DNA from: CAZVEE01 sp964625525
GTDB taxonomy: Bacteria > Pseudomonadota > Alphaproteobacteria > JAJFIK01
NCBI GenBank assembly: GCA_964625525.1
Contig: CAZVEE010000043.1
Span: forward strand, 1 to 28,884
Length of the DNA: 28,884 bases
Reading direction: 5' to 3'
Shown here: positions 18,469-25,188 of the stretch, piece after piece
Layout of the letters: each line of letters opens with the position of its first letter
Numbering within the stretch: position 1 is the stretch's first letter
Made by a program: the position numbers and the translations under genes
Notes under the pieces: generated by a model
The model's input: the letters and a program-made list of their open reading frames with translations, nothing else
The model's database searches: none
Told to the model about the DNA's origin: nothing

Positions 18469-19227
18469 TTACAGGCGAAAGCCGATAAACAGCTTGAGCA
18501 AATGGTCCGGTGCGTCATCGGACACGCCGGCGCGGTACCCGCCTTGCGCATACAGGCCGTTGTCGAAATCGGCTTTCACGACGGGGCCAATCTGATGGTC
18601 CTGGCGGCTGAAACCGGATGTTTCTCTCAGGCGGCCGAAATCATTGAACATCTCAACGCCGGCACTGATCTTTTTGAGCCCGGGTCTCTCAACATCCAGC
18701 GTTCGGGTCACTTGGCTGCGCAGCTCCAACGCCACACCGTCGCGGGCCTTGTCGCCGATATCGTGCTCCAGAACCGTGTTGTGGCGCCACGCCCAACGAT
18801 CACCGATGGGACCCATGCCCATGAGCCGCACATCGACTTCGTCGGGGGTGTCATCATCGGGGCGGTGGCCGTAGATGATGCGGATACCGCCGTCGAAGCC
18901 CGCATCGCGCTTTTCGATCAGCTGAATGCGATTTTCAAAGGTTATGCTTGTAAATTCCAGAGCCTCGCCGGACGTGCGGTTCTGCTCCAGCACCAACCGC
19001 GCCGCATACCAGTCGGCCAGCCCGTAATCCACATGCTGGCGCACGCGAAAGCGGCGGTCATTGCCGTCGTCCTCGCCGTCAAAAGTGCCGCCCAGGCGCC
19101 CTTCAGCCGACAGCGCCCCCTGATCGGCTTTGGCGGTGCCCACATTACCGATGGGGGAGGCCGCGTCGGCGGGCGAGGTGACCAGTCCTGCCACGGCCAG
19201 ACCAATAAGGATCACAACTGCGCGCAT
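18469..19227 (-). CDS. outer-membrane beta-barrel protein
   Basis: A 252-residue protein with a signal peptide (MRAVVILIGLAVAGLVTSPA, cleavage near ADA-AS). It then has alternating beta-strand-like sequence with many Arg, Asp, Tyr and Trp residues and ends in LFIGFRL, as small barrels do. Strand pairs such as RFRVRQHVDYGLADWYAARL suggest about 8-12 strands. ATG 19227 is chosen over 19248 because GGAGGGG precedes it. The iota-carbonic anhydrase terminator ends only 18 bases upstream, so this gene is probably read by run-through or from a promoter inside the hairpin region. The ligand is unknown. Confidence 0.8.
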   Translation of the reverse strand: MRAVVILIGLAVAGLVTSPADAASPIGNVGTAKADQGALSAEGRLGGTFDGEDDGNDRRFRVRQHVDYGLADWYAARLVLEQNRTSGEALEFTSITFENRIQLIEKRDAGFDGGIRIIYGHRPDDDTPDEVDVRLMGMGPIGDRWAWRHNTVLEHDIGDKARDGVALELRSQVTRTLDVERPGLKKISAGVEMFNDFGRLRETSGFSRQDHQIGPVVKADFDNGLYAQGGYRAGVSDDAPDHLLKLFIGFRL

Positions 19228-19244
19228 GAGCCCCTCCTCTGAAC

Positions 19245-19278
19245 GCAAAACGCCGCGAACCGGGTGGTTCGCGGCGTT
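19245..19278 (-). terminator. terminator after the carbonic anhydrase gene
   Basis: A perfect 13-bp stem, AACGCCGCGAACC (19249-19261) with GGTTCGCGGCGTT (19266-19278), with a four-base loop. On the minus strand it is followed by a run of four T residues, so it is an intrinsic terminator for the carbonic anhydrase transcript. It also forms the leader of the barrel-protein gene downstream. Confidence 0.82.
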
Positions 19279-19296
19279 ATTAGGGATTGTCAGGCC

Positions 19297-19821
19297 TTAC
19301 GGGGTGTAGGGCACAGACGAATGGTGGACGTTGATGCGCAGGGCGCCATCTTCGTCTTTCATGTAGCCAAAGGTGAACTCCACCTTGGTCTCTTCGTCGG
19401 AGCCGGCGGGCGTGAAGAAGTAATTGCCCATGGCGACGGCGGAATCGCTGTCGGTGATGATCTGCTGCTGGCCAAAGCGCACATTGGTCCAGGGGCGGAT
19501 CGCGAAGCCTTTGTCTTCTTCGATGCTGCCGGTCACGAAGTAGGACAGGGCCTCGTCAAAGGTCTCGCGGAACTGGTCATCGGACGCCAGCGTCGGCTTG
19601 AACAGCACTTCGCTCTGCTCATAGGCATACAGCGTGCGGATGTGCTCTGCAGCGCGGGCCTCATAGTCACCGTCGGCGGCATACACTTCGCCGATGGCAA
19701 CGATGCCGTCACCCCAGGCTTTCTGGGCGTCCAGAACGTCTTGCTCGGTGATCGACCCTGCATGGGCCGTTGCAGTCGCGCCGGTCAGGAGCAGCGCGCC
19801 CATCACAAACTGTTTGATCAT
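19297..19821 (-). CDS. probable iota-class carbonic anhydrase (COG4337 type), secreted
   Basis: A 174-residue protein with a signal peptide (MIKQFVMGALLLTGATATAH, cleavage after AHA). The mature part begins SITEQDVLDAQKAWGDGIVA and ends with INVHHSSVPY, with HHSS at 166-169. These are hallmarks of the iota-carbonic anhydrase/COG4337 family, an NTF2-like (CaMKII association-type) fold that hydrates CO2, in some members without a metal. Relatives are often misnamed phosphoribosyl-AMP cyclohydrolase. ATG 19821 is preferred to 19836 because GGGGAAGG precedes it at good spacing. The protein probably acts in the periplasm. Family recognition is from memory of motifs, not a search. Confidence 0.75.
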   Translation of the reverse strand: MIKQFVMGALLLTGATATAHAGSITEQDVLDAQKAWGDGIVAIGEVYAADGDYEARAAEHIRTLYAYEQSEVLFKPTLASDDQFRETFDEALSYFVTGSIEEDKGFAIRPWTNVRFGQQQIITDSDSAVAMGNYFFTPAGSDEETKVEFTFGYMKDEDGALRINVHHSSVPYTP

Positions 19822-19928
19822 TGTAGCCTTCCCCATGATGGATCGTTGGCACAGCCCCTCGAGGGCCGCTCACCGACATGTGGGTATCCTCCCAAGGACT
19901 TCAAAAAAATTTATCGAATCCATCAATT

Positions 19929-19949
19929 TTGATAGTTTATTCCTATCAA
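19929..19949. promoter_or_regulatory. LysR/OxyR-like palindrome upstream of carbonic anhydrase gene
   Basis: TTGATAG-N7-CTATCAA, with core ATAG-N7-CTAT, the half-site of the OxyR consensus and a T-N11-A LysR box. It lies about 110 bases upstream of the carbonic anhydrase start and overlaps the last codons of the oxyR-like gene. Only one half of the usual four-part OxyR site is visible. It could alternatively be an AT-rich hairpin ending the oxyR transcript. Confidence 0.4.
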
Positions 19950-20878
19950 CCATCGATGGTCACGTCTTTGAAGGTGGCTGCCACCACGTCGCGGATAACC
20001 TCGGCGATCTGGCGATAAGCCGCCGCCCGTCCGGCGCTTTTCTTCCAGATGAGGCCGATAGAGCGGGTGAGCGGTTTTCCGGTCAGCCGGGTGACCACTA
20101 CATCTTGGCGCGACGGCACTTCGGAATGGGCATAAAGCGCGGGCAGCAGCGTAACGCCCATGCCCATGCCCACCATTTGGCGCAGCGCATCAAGGCTCGT
20201 GCCTTCATAATCACGCAAAAGGGTCGCCTGCACGTCTTTGCACAGTGTGCTGACCACATCGTGAAGGGGGTAGCGTGGGGTCAAAGACAGAACGTTCTGG
20301 CCGCGCAGATCTTCCGGTGCCACCGTATCGCTGCCGGCAAGCGGGTGGTCCGCCGCCAGTGCCAGATAAAGCGGCTCGCGGAACAGGCGTTGGGTCACGA
20401 AGTCTGCGCCCGCCATGGGGATCTGGGTCAGAATGGCGTCATGATGACCACGGCTGAGTTCCTGTTCCAGGTCGCGCGGAGCGCTTTCACGAATGTATAG
20501 ATTGAGGTCTGGGTACTGACGGTGCAGTGTTGCCACCACATGGGGTAAGAGATAAGGCCCCAGAGTCGGAATCGTTCCCAGGCGAATGGTTCCAATGAGC
20601 CCGTGGCGGGCTTCCGCAGCGAAATCGGCGATGCCTTGAACGGCTTCCAGAATGGTCCGTGCCCGGTCCACGACTTCCCGGCCCACCGGTGTCAGGGATA
20701 CCCCTGCGCGGCTGCGCTCAATCAGTTGAACGCCGAGCGCCTCTTCGATGGCATGCATCTGTGCTGTCAGGGACGGTTGGCTGATGCCGCAGCGTTCGGC
20801 GGCGCGCCGGAAATGGCGGGCCTCATCCAAAGCGACAATATAGCGAAGCTGTCGCAGCGTGACGGGAAGCGGGTCCAT
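19946..20878 (-). CDS. OxyR-like LysR-family regulator lacking the peroxidatic cysteine
   Basis: A 310-residue LysR-type protein. The N-terminal helix-turn-helix is at about 8-66 (LRQLRYIVALDEARHFRRAA, SQPSLTAQMHAIEEALG), followed by a periplasmic-binding-like effector domain closest to OxyR (TIPTLGPYLLPH, GTSLDALRQMVGMGMGVTLL). In E. coli OxyR the redox pair is C199 and C208. Aligning TPRYPLHDVVSTLCKD puts Pro204 at the C199 position and Cys213 at the C208 position. So disulfide peroxide sensing as in E. coli seems impossible unless another residue serves. The start is 11 bases after the zur stop, implying one operon. Confidence 0.85.
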   Translation of the reverse strand: MDPLPVTLRQLRYIVALDEARHFRRAAERCGISQPSLTAQMHAIEEALGVQLIERSRAGVSLTPVGREVVDRARTILEAVQGIADFAAEARHGLIGTIRLGTIPTLGPYLLPHVVATLHRQYPDLNLYIRESAPRDLEQELSRGHHDAILTQIPMAGADFVTQRLFREPLYLALAADHPLAGSDTVAPEDLRGQNVLSLTPRYPLHDVVSTLCKDVQATLLRDYEGTSLDALRQMVGMGMGVTLLPALYAHSEVPSRQDVVVTRLTGKPLTRSIGLIWKKSAGRAAAYRQIAEVIRDVVAATFKDVTIDG

Positions 20879-20889
20879 CGCCAGAGACG

Positions 20890-21366
20890 TTACCCGCCGT
20901 TGTTGGATTGACCGGTGAGGCCGCTACAGTCGCCGCACTGCCCCCGCAGTTCCAGAAGAACACCTTCCACCATGAAACTCTGAGCACGGGCTTCGTCGGT
21001 TAACAGAGCAGTCAGGGCCGCGGCGGAGAACTCCCGTGCATTGCCACAGCCATCGCAGATAGCGATCGCCACGGGGCCGTCATGGTCCCCTTTCCGGGAA
21101 CAGGCCACGAAAGCATTCAAGCTTTCGATGCGATGGACGAGCCCATCGCGGATCAATCGGTTGAGAGCCCGGTATACGGTCGGCGGCGCCGTAATGCCTT
21201 GCGGGCGTAACTGATCGATCAGCGCATAAGCGGTCATTGGCTGGTGAGCCGCCTGGAGCGCATGATAGACAGCCTCGTGATTGGCTGAGAGCCGACGTGG
21301 CTTGCGGGTCCCGGCACGGCCTTTGGCAGTCGTCCGGGGGGAATGGTCCGGGTCAGACGGAGGCAA
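20890..21366 (-). CDS. zur: Zur, zinc-responsive Fur-family repressor
   Basis: A 158-residue Fur-family protein. The winged helix (about 25-80) contains MTAYALIDQL and PPTVYRALNRLIRDGLVHRI. Zinc ligands are intact: structural CxxC pairs C104/C107 (CDGCG) and C144/C147 (CGDC), plus a regulatory site with H78, C89 and E112 at the spacings of E. coli Zur. There is no ATG start. TTG 21366 is preferred because TGGAGA lies seven bases upstream; an in-frame TTG at 21390 without a ribosome binding site is the alternative. It is divergent from the ZIP zinc transporter, its likely target, and leads into the OxyR-like gene. Confidence 0.88.
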   Translation of the reverse strand: MPPSDPDHSPRTTAKGRAGTRKPRRLSANHEAVYHALQAAHQPMTAYALIDQLRPQGITAPPTVYRALNRLIRDGLVHRIESLNAFVACSRKGDHDGPVAIAICDGCGNAREFSAAALTALLTDEARAQSFMVEGVLLELRGQCGDCSGLTGQSNNGG

Positions 21367-21410
21367 AACAAGGTCTCCAAAAACACGCAAGATGTGTTGC
21401 GAGTGATAAG

Positions 21411-21423
21411 CGTATATTATACG
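21411..21423. promoter_or_regulatory. candidate Zur operator and zur promoter -10
   Basis: CGTATA-T-TATACG is a 13-base palindrome between zur and the ZIP gene. On the minus strand it contains a perfect TATAAT (bases 21416-21421), so a repressor here would block the zur promoter. The site is about 100 bases upstream of the ZIP start and may serve both. Assignment to Zur rests on position and symmetry. Confidence 0.5.
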
Positions 21424-21521
21424 GTTCAGGTTGTGGGGGCAAGTATTGGCATATTAAGGGCTTGACGCTCGCATGTCCGGTTACGCTCCGAACCGATGTC
21501 CATGAGCCTGCGAGTCTTACC

Positions 21522-22370
21522 ATGATCCCCGCTGCCATTCTCTTTGCCCTGATTGCTGCCGCCGTGACCACCGTCGGATTGATCTCGGTCGCCATCGCGC
21601 GCGAATGGACCCGGCGCCAGACCGGCTGGTTCGTGGCTTTTGCCGCGGGAACTCTGATCTGCGTTGCCATTTTGCATCTGGTGCCTGAGGCCATGGCCAT
21701 GACGGCGCAGGCCCCGGCCTTTCTCCTGGCCGGGTTTGGCGGGGCCTATCTCTTGAATGCCGGTGTACAGGCCTTTGACACCAGTCGAGGTCATGCCGGG
21801 GCGTTTGGGGCGGCGCTGGTCCCGTTTCTTGCCATCGCATTCCACTCCTTTGTGGACGGTATTGCCTATGCGGTGACCTTTTCGGTGGATTTCAGCACTG
21901 GCCTTTCGACGGTTCTGGGGCTGGTTTTCCACGAGGTGCCGGAAGGCATCATCATTTTCACGATCCTTCAGGCGGCGGGTTTGTCGAACCGTGTCGCTTT
22001 CGGGTTGGCCTTTCTCGGGGCGGCCTTGACCACCCCGCTGGGCGCGGCGACGGCGGTGCTGTTGCTGGATGATTTGGGCGAGCATGAGCTTGGGCCGCTG
22101 TTCGCGGTGACAGCCGGCGTGCTGCTGTTTATCGGCACCAGCCATCTGCTGCCGCATCTGGACAAGGACCCCTTGTGGAAGAAAGTGCCTGCGCTGCTGC
22201 TCGGCGCGTGCATTGGCCTCGCGACGACGCTCTTCCATACGCATGACCACGATCATGACCACGGCCACGACCACGGGCCTGATCAAAGCCATGACCATGA
22301 TCGCGATCATGAGCCAGATCACGAGCCTGACCACGACCATGAGCCTGATCACGATCACGCGCCACGGTAA
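21522..22370 (+). CDS. ZIP-family zinc transporter with His/Asp-rich C-terminal tail
   Basis: A 282-residue inner-membrane protein with eight or so hydrophobic segments. The metal path of ZIP proteins is visible in AFHSFVDGIAYAV and VFHEVPEGIIIF (conserved H, D, H, E, E). A loop near TSHLLPHLDKD and a C-terminal tail of about 42 residues alternating His and Asp are probable metal-buffering segments. ATG 21522 has no clear ribosome binding site. A seven-codon frame (ATG 21502, MSLRVLP) ends in a TGA that overlaps this start (ATGA), which could allow coupled translation. It is divergent from zur, so zinc uptake under Zur repression is expected. Confidence 0.88.
   Translation: MIPAAILFALIAAAVTTVGLISVAIAREWTRRQTGWFVAFAAGTLICVAILHLVPEAMAMTAQAPAFLLAGFGGAYLLNAGVQAFDTSRGHAGAFGAALVPFLAIAFHSFVDGIAYAVTFSVDFSTGLSTVLGLVFHEVPEGIIIFTILQAAGLSNRVAFGLAFLGAALTTPLGAATAVLLLDDLGEHELGPLFAVTAGVLLFIGTSHLLPHLDKDPLWKKVPALLLGACIGLATTLFHTHDHDHDHGHDHGPDQSHDHDRDHEPDHEPDHDHEPDHDHAPR
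22241..22364 (+). repeat. degenerate CAC/GAT-rich repeat encoding the metal-binding tail
   Basis: A run of short imperfect repeats built on GACCA(C/T)GA(C/T) units encodes alternating His and Asp, with occasional Pro-Asp and Glu, at the C-terminus of the ZIP protein. It reads in frame as low-complexity coding DNA, and its length may vary between strains by slippage. Confidence 0.7.
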
Positions 22371-22440
22371 CCAGAGACCTCTGAGACCGGATCAGGGAGG
22401 CTGGCACCAGCAGTACCCGGGTCACCGAGGCGGTGGGTGA

Positions 22441-23016
22441 TCAGGCGCGGGCTGCGGCGCGGATCTCGCCCCGGATGAGGATGACGGCGCCCCCGTTGCT
22501 GGCCAAGTCTGGATGCGCCAGGCCGGCGCCAATGGCGTGGTAATCTCCGGGGCCAAAGGCCAGCCCACCGGCCTGAATGTCGCCCTCGATAATCAGGCAT
22601 TCTTCAAGCCGCTGATGAGCGTGCCCTGGCACAGCATAACCGGGGGTAATGCGCAGCAGATAAGTTTCCCACTGGCCGGCCGGATCGCTCAGCAGCACCT
22701 TTTTCATCACACCATCGGCAAGGTCGCCCCAATCGCCCTCCTGAGAGCGCACAAAATGGAAGAGGTTGGCGAAGGTCTCTGCGGTGTTGGGACCGGCTGG
22801 TGCGTTGGGAGCCGGCAGTTCCAGCGCATCATGATGACGCTCGCTCAGGAGTGCTTCCCAGCGCCGCACGGCCGGGCTGTGGGCGGTACCAGGATCCGAA
22901 TTCTCATTCAGGTTCTGTTCATCTTGGCTGAAATACGAGTGATGGTCTGGGACTCTGTCCGGAGTGACCGGCTCAGCAGGGGCGTTTGAACGATCGGATT
23001 CGCGGGAACCGGTCAT
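22441..23016 (-). CDS. ChrR-like cupin protein
   Basis: A 191-residue protein (start ATG 23016; a TTG at 23067 would add 17 residues but has no ribosome binding site). The C-terminal half is a cupin with VPGHAHQRLEECLIIEGDI and a later DYHAIG, giving a His-His-Glu-His metal set as in the ChrR anti-sigma cupin domain. The N-terminal half contains DHHSYFSQDEQ but not the zinc-finger HxxxCxxC of anti-sigma factors. No sigma factor gene is adjacent, so a partner is not visible here. It could be a sensor, an anti-sigma remnant or a small-molecule dioxygenase-type cupin. Confidence 0.7.
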   Translation of the reverse strand: MTGSRESDRSNAPAEPVTPDRVPDHHSYFSQDEQNLNENSDPGTAHSPAVRRWEALLSERHHDALELPAPNAPAGPNTAETFANLFHFVRSQEGDWGDLADGVMKKVLLSDPAGQWETYLLRITPGYAVPGHAHQRLEECLIIEGDIQAGGLAFGPGDYHAIGAGLAHPDLASNGGAVILIRGEIRAAARA

Positions 23017-23067
23017 ACAGCGAGAGCATCCTGCAGTAGAGAGCGACTTTCGCGGCTCTTGGCCCAA

Positions 23068-23356
23068 GGCCGACCACCGCGTCAGTTATCCCGTTTACCA
23101 TTGCAGCACGAGTGCATGACCGCCCGTCCGTCATGAACCTTAATTTGTGTTCATTTGATACAAGTCTGTGTTTCTTACTTGCATTCTTGCCATTGCACGA
23201 TCCCGGTCTCGCCGATAATGCCGGCTGCGTGGGGCGTGACGGCGCATAGCACGTTCAAGCCCGATGGATCCCACAGCGACACGGCCGTCGACCCGGATGG
23301 GCGCTGGAGCCATAAAGTCCGGGGGCGGATCGTCTTCGCAGGCGGCTGAGCGGGCG
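23068..23356. other. intergenic region with competing short reading frames
   Basis: About 290 bases between the hydrolase stop and the cupin gene. A minus-strand frame with no good start (from the hydrolase end to TAA 23175-23177) reads as a plausible protein C-terminus ending in IIGETGIVQWQECK, while a plus frame 23155-23349 also reads plausibly. Neither has a ribosome binding site or recognised family. The AT-rich part at 23135-23180 may hold the cupin promoter. Confidence 0.35.
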
Positions 23357-24232
23357 TCAGTCCAACAGATAGGGCAAGGCCATGGGCGCCATGCCCATAT
23401 TGTCATGATCTACCCCCGCCACGGTCTCCAGGCGCCAGTGAAACGCACAGTTGAGCATTGCCGCTGCGCTCTGAGCAGTGCGGAAGAAGGTTTCGCCCCG
23501 GGCCAACCGGTGCGCGCCCTGGCGCATGGCCCCGGCGGAGCGTTGCAGCGACCAGTGGTCCGGGTCGCTATCTTCCGTGCCCAACATCACTGTCAGATGT
23601 CGGGTGAAGGCGGAGGGCAAGGCGCTCAGGTCGATACCCGATCCGTTCAGACCGTAAGGGAAGGGTTCGTTATCCGTGGGCAGCAGATACCAGCCCGCAT
23701 TGGCTGCGACGATGCGCGCTGCGCGATTGTTCGGCACGTGGAACAGAAAGCGATGGGCAAACTGTGCGCCTGCTGAATGCCCGTATACCGCATAACTTGG
23801 TGTGTGCAGCGCATGGGCGAGACGGATCATCTCAAAGAGTGGTTCGATTACGGCGAAGGACCAGCGCTCCGGCGGCATCTGGTGGCCCATGGCATCGCGC
23901 ACATGTCCTCTGTTGTAGCCGCGTGCGCCGGGAAATCGCTTCTTCGAGAAGGTGGGCGCCAGCAGCAGGGCGCCGCGTGCTAAAGCCAAATCCGCCCACT
24001 GATTGCGATATGTGGCGCCATTGCGGCCCACCCCATGCAGCACGATCAAGACGGGCGTGTCACTGGCCACGGTATCTGGCGCCGCGTAGTGCACTCTTAC
24101 GGTCGGCCCGGCCCAGCCGTCGAACACAAAGGACCCGCGCCCGCGCAGGGGGATGCTGGCCTCCGCATCAGCGCACAGGCGTGCCAGTGCGCGGCGCGCC
24201 CAAGCCGTTACTCCCGTGCCCGTATCTCTCAC
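23357..24232 (-). CDS. alpha/beta hydrolase
   Basis: A 291-residue serine hydrolase of the alpha/beta fold, related to polyhydroxybutyrate depolymerase and dienelactone-type hydrolases. The oxyanion region is VLIVLHGVGRNG (about 61-72), the nucleophile Ser153 lies in GHSAG, the acid is probably D221 or D223 in LGTEDSD, and His276 lies in VAGVDHDNMG. There is no signal peptide, so it is probably cytoplasmic. The start is GTG 24232 with AGGAGG seven bases upstream. The substrate is not inferable. The cupin gene follows downstream on the same strand after about 340 bases. Confidence 0.88.
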   Translation of the reverse strand: MRDTGTGVTAWARRALARLCADAEASIPLRGRGSFVFDGWAGPTVRVHYAAPDTVASDTPVLIVLHGVGRNGATYRNQWADLALARGALLLAPTFSKKRFPGARGYNRGHVRDAMGHQMPPERWSFAVIEPLFEMIRLAHALHTPSYAVYGHSAGAQFAHRFLFHVPNNRAARIVAANAGWYLLPTDNEPFPYGLNGSGIDLSALPSAFTRHLTVMLGTEDSDPDHWSLQRSAGAMRQGAHRLARGETFFRTAQSAAAMLNCAFHWRLETVAGVDHDNMGMAPMALPYLLD

Positions 24233-24316
24233 GCAGGCTGCCTCCTATGCCCCGCCGCCGCCCCGGTCTGAGGGCGATCCACACAGGATAGCGCGCTTGG
24301 GTCCATGAACCGACCG

Positions 24317-25068
24317 TTAATCCACGGACCGGTTAGCCAGCGCGGCGGCGAGACGTCGACGTGCGTCATCACGTGCTGGATCCTCACCGGCGCCGGCATC
24401 CGAAACGACCGCGACGGGCGGGCGCCAGTCGGGCCGTGGCGTGCCGTCCAGATGGGTCAGGTCATAGGTCGGGAATTGCAGCGGAATCTCAGTTCGGCGG
24501 AGCGTGACCCCCTCCACACTCCCTGCCAGACCGGCCATGGCCGAGCCGATGACGGTGCCGCGCTCCATGGCATCCAGACCAATGGCCATGCCTTCCCCCA
24601 TGCTGCCGGTCCAGCGGCCCACCAGGACCATCAGCGGTCCTTGCGCGGTCCAGGGGCCGCGCGGGGTGACCGTGGCGATGAACTCCCGTCCGTCCGGGTA
24701 AACCGTGCGCTGATAGGGGCGGGTCTGGGTCATGAAGCGGCCCATGAGCGGTTCGGCGATGCTGGTGTCACCGCCGCTGGGCGTCTCCCGCAGGTCGAGG
24801 ACAAAGGCGCGGGCGTCGCGGATCGTGTCCAGGGCCGCGTCTGCGCGGTCGCGGCGTCGGCCTAGGCCAGGGCGCAGGCCTCGTCCCAATGCGCCTGCCG
24901 GGGCGCGAAATAGATGTAGCGCTCGGCGATCAGCGCGCAGGCTTCGCGGATGTCCGCTCTCATGGTCTCGACGGGGTCTGTCTGTGTCTGTTCCAGTGTT
25001 TGTGCCTGCGCTGGTGCGAGGCCCGCCACAACAAGTGCGGCGGCAAGGCCGAAGACAAGACGCGACAT
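24317..25068 (-). pseudogene. S41-family peptidase, internally deleted and frameshifted
   Basis: The N-terminus starts at ATG 25068 with a good ribosome binding site (AGGAGAT) and a signal peptide (MSRLVFGLAAALVVAGLAPA), then reads REACALIAERYIYFAPRQAH-WDEACALA and stops at 24862. The catalytic domain continues in another frame from about 24835 to TAA 24317 (ALDTIRDARAFVLDLRETPS, with serine motif TGSMGEGMAIGLDAM). In S41 relatives about 150 residues normally lie between these parts, so the middle is missing and the frame is broken. The junction falls at the palindrome GGCCTAGGCC (24859-24868). It is either a true decayed gene or an assembly artefact. A longer alternative start at 25201 gives an Arg-rich, implausible N-terminus. 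Confidence 0.7.
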
Positions 25069-25188
25069 GGACCATCTCCTGATGGCAGCTGTGTGGGCTC
25101 AGCCTAGGGCATGTCTGCGCGGGCTGTCTTGCAAGACCGGCGGGTGCTTCGTAGGGGTAGGGGCGTATCGTTGCGGAAAGGGAGCGCC

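Noticed and set aside
21426..22358. Minus-strand 310-codon ORF opposite the ZIP gene
   Set aside because: It is antisense to a well-supported transporter; its repetitive Val/Met start mirrors the His/Asp tail.
22241..22364. CAC/GAT-rich repeats as a possible CRISPR array
   Set aside because: Units are short, imperfect, without spacers, and read in frame as the His/Asp tail of the ZIP protein.
23140..23406. Minus-strand 88-codon ORF MTIWAWRPW
   Set aside because: It overlaps the hydrolase 3' end in another frame, has no ribosome binding site and is rich in Arg and Met with no domain likeness.
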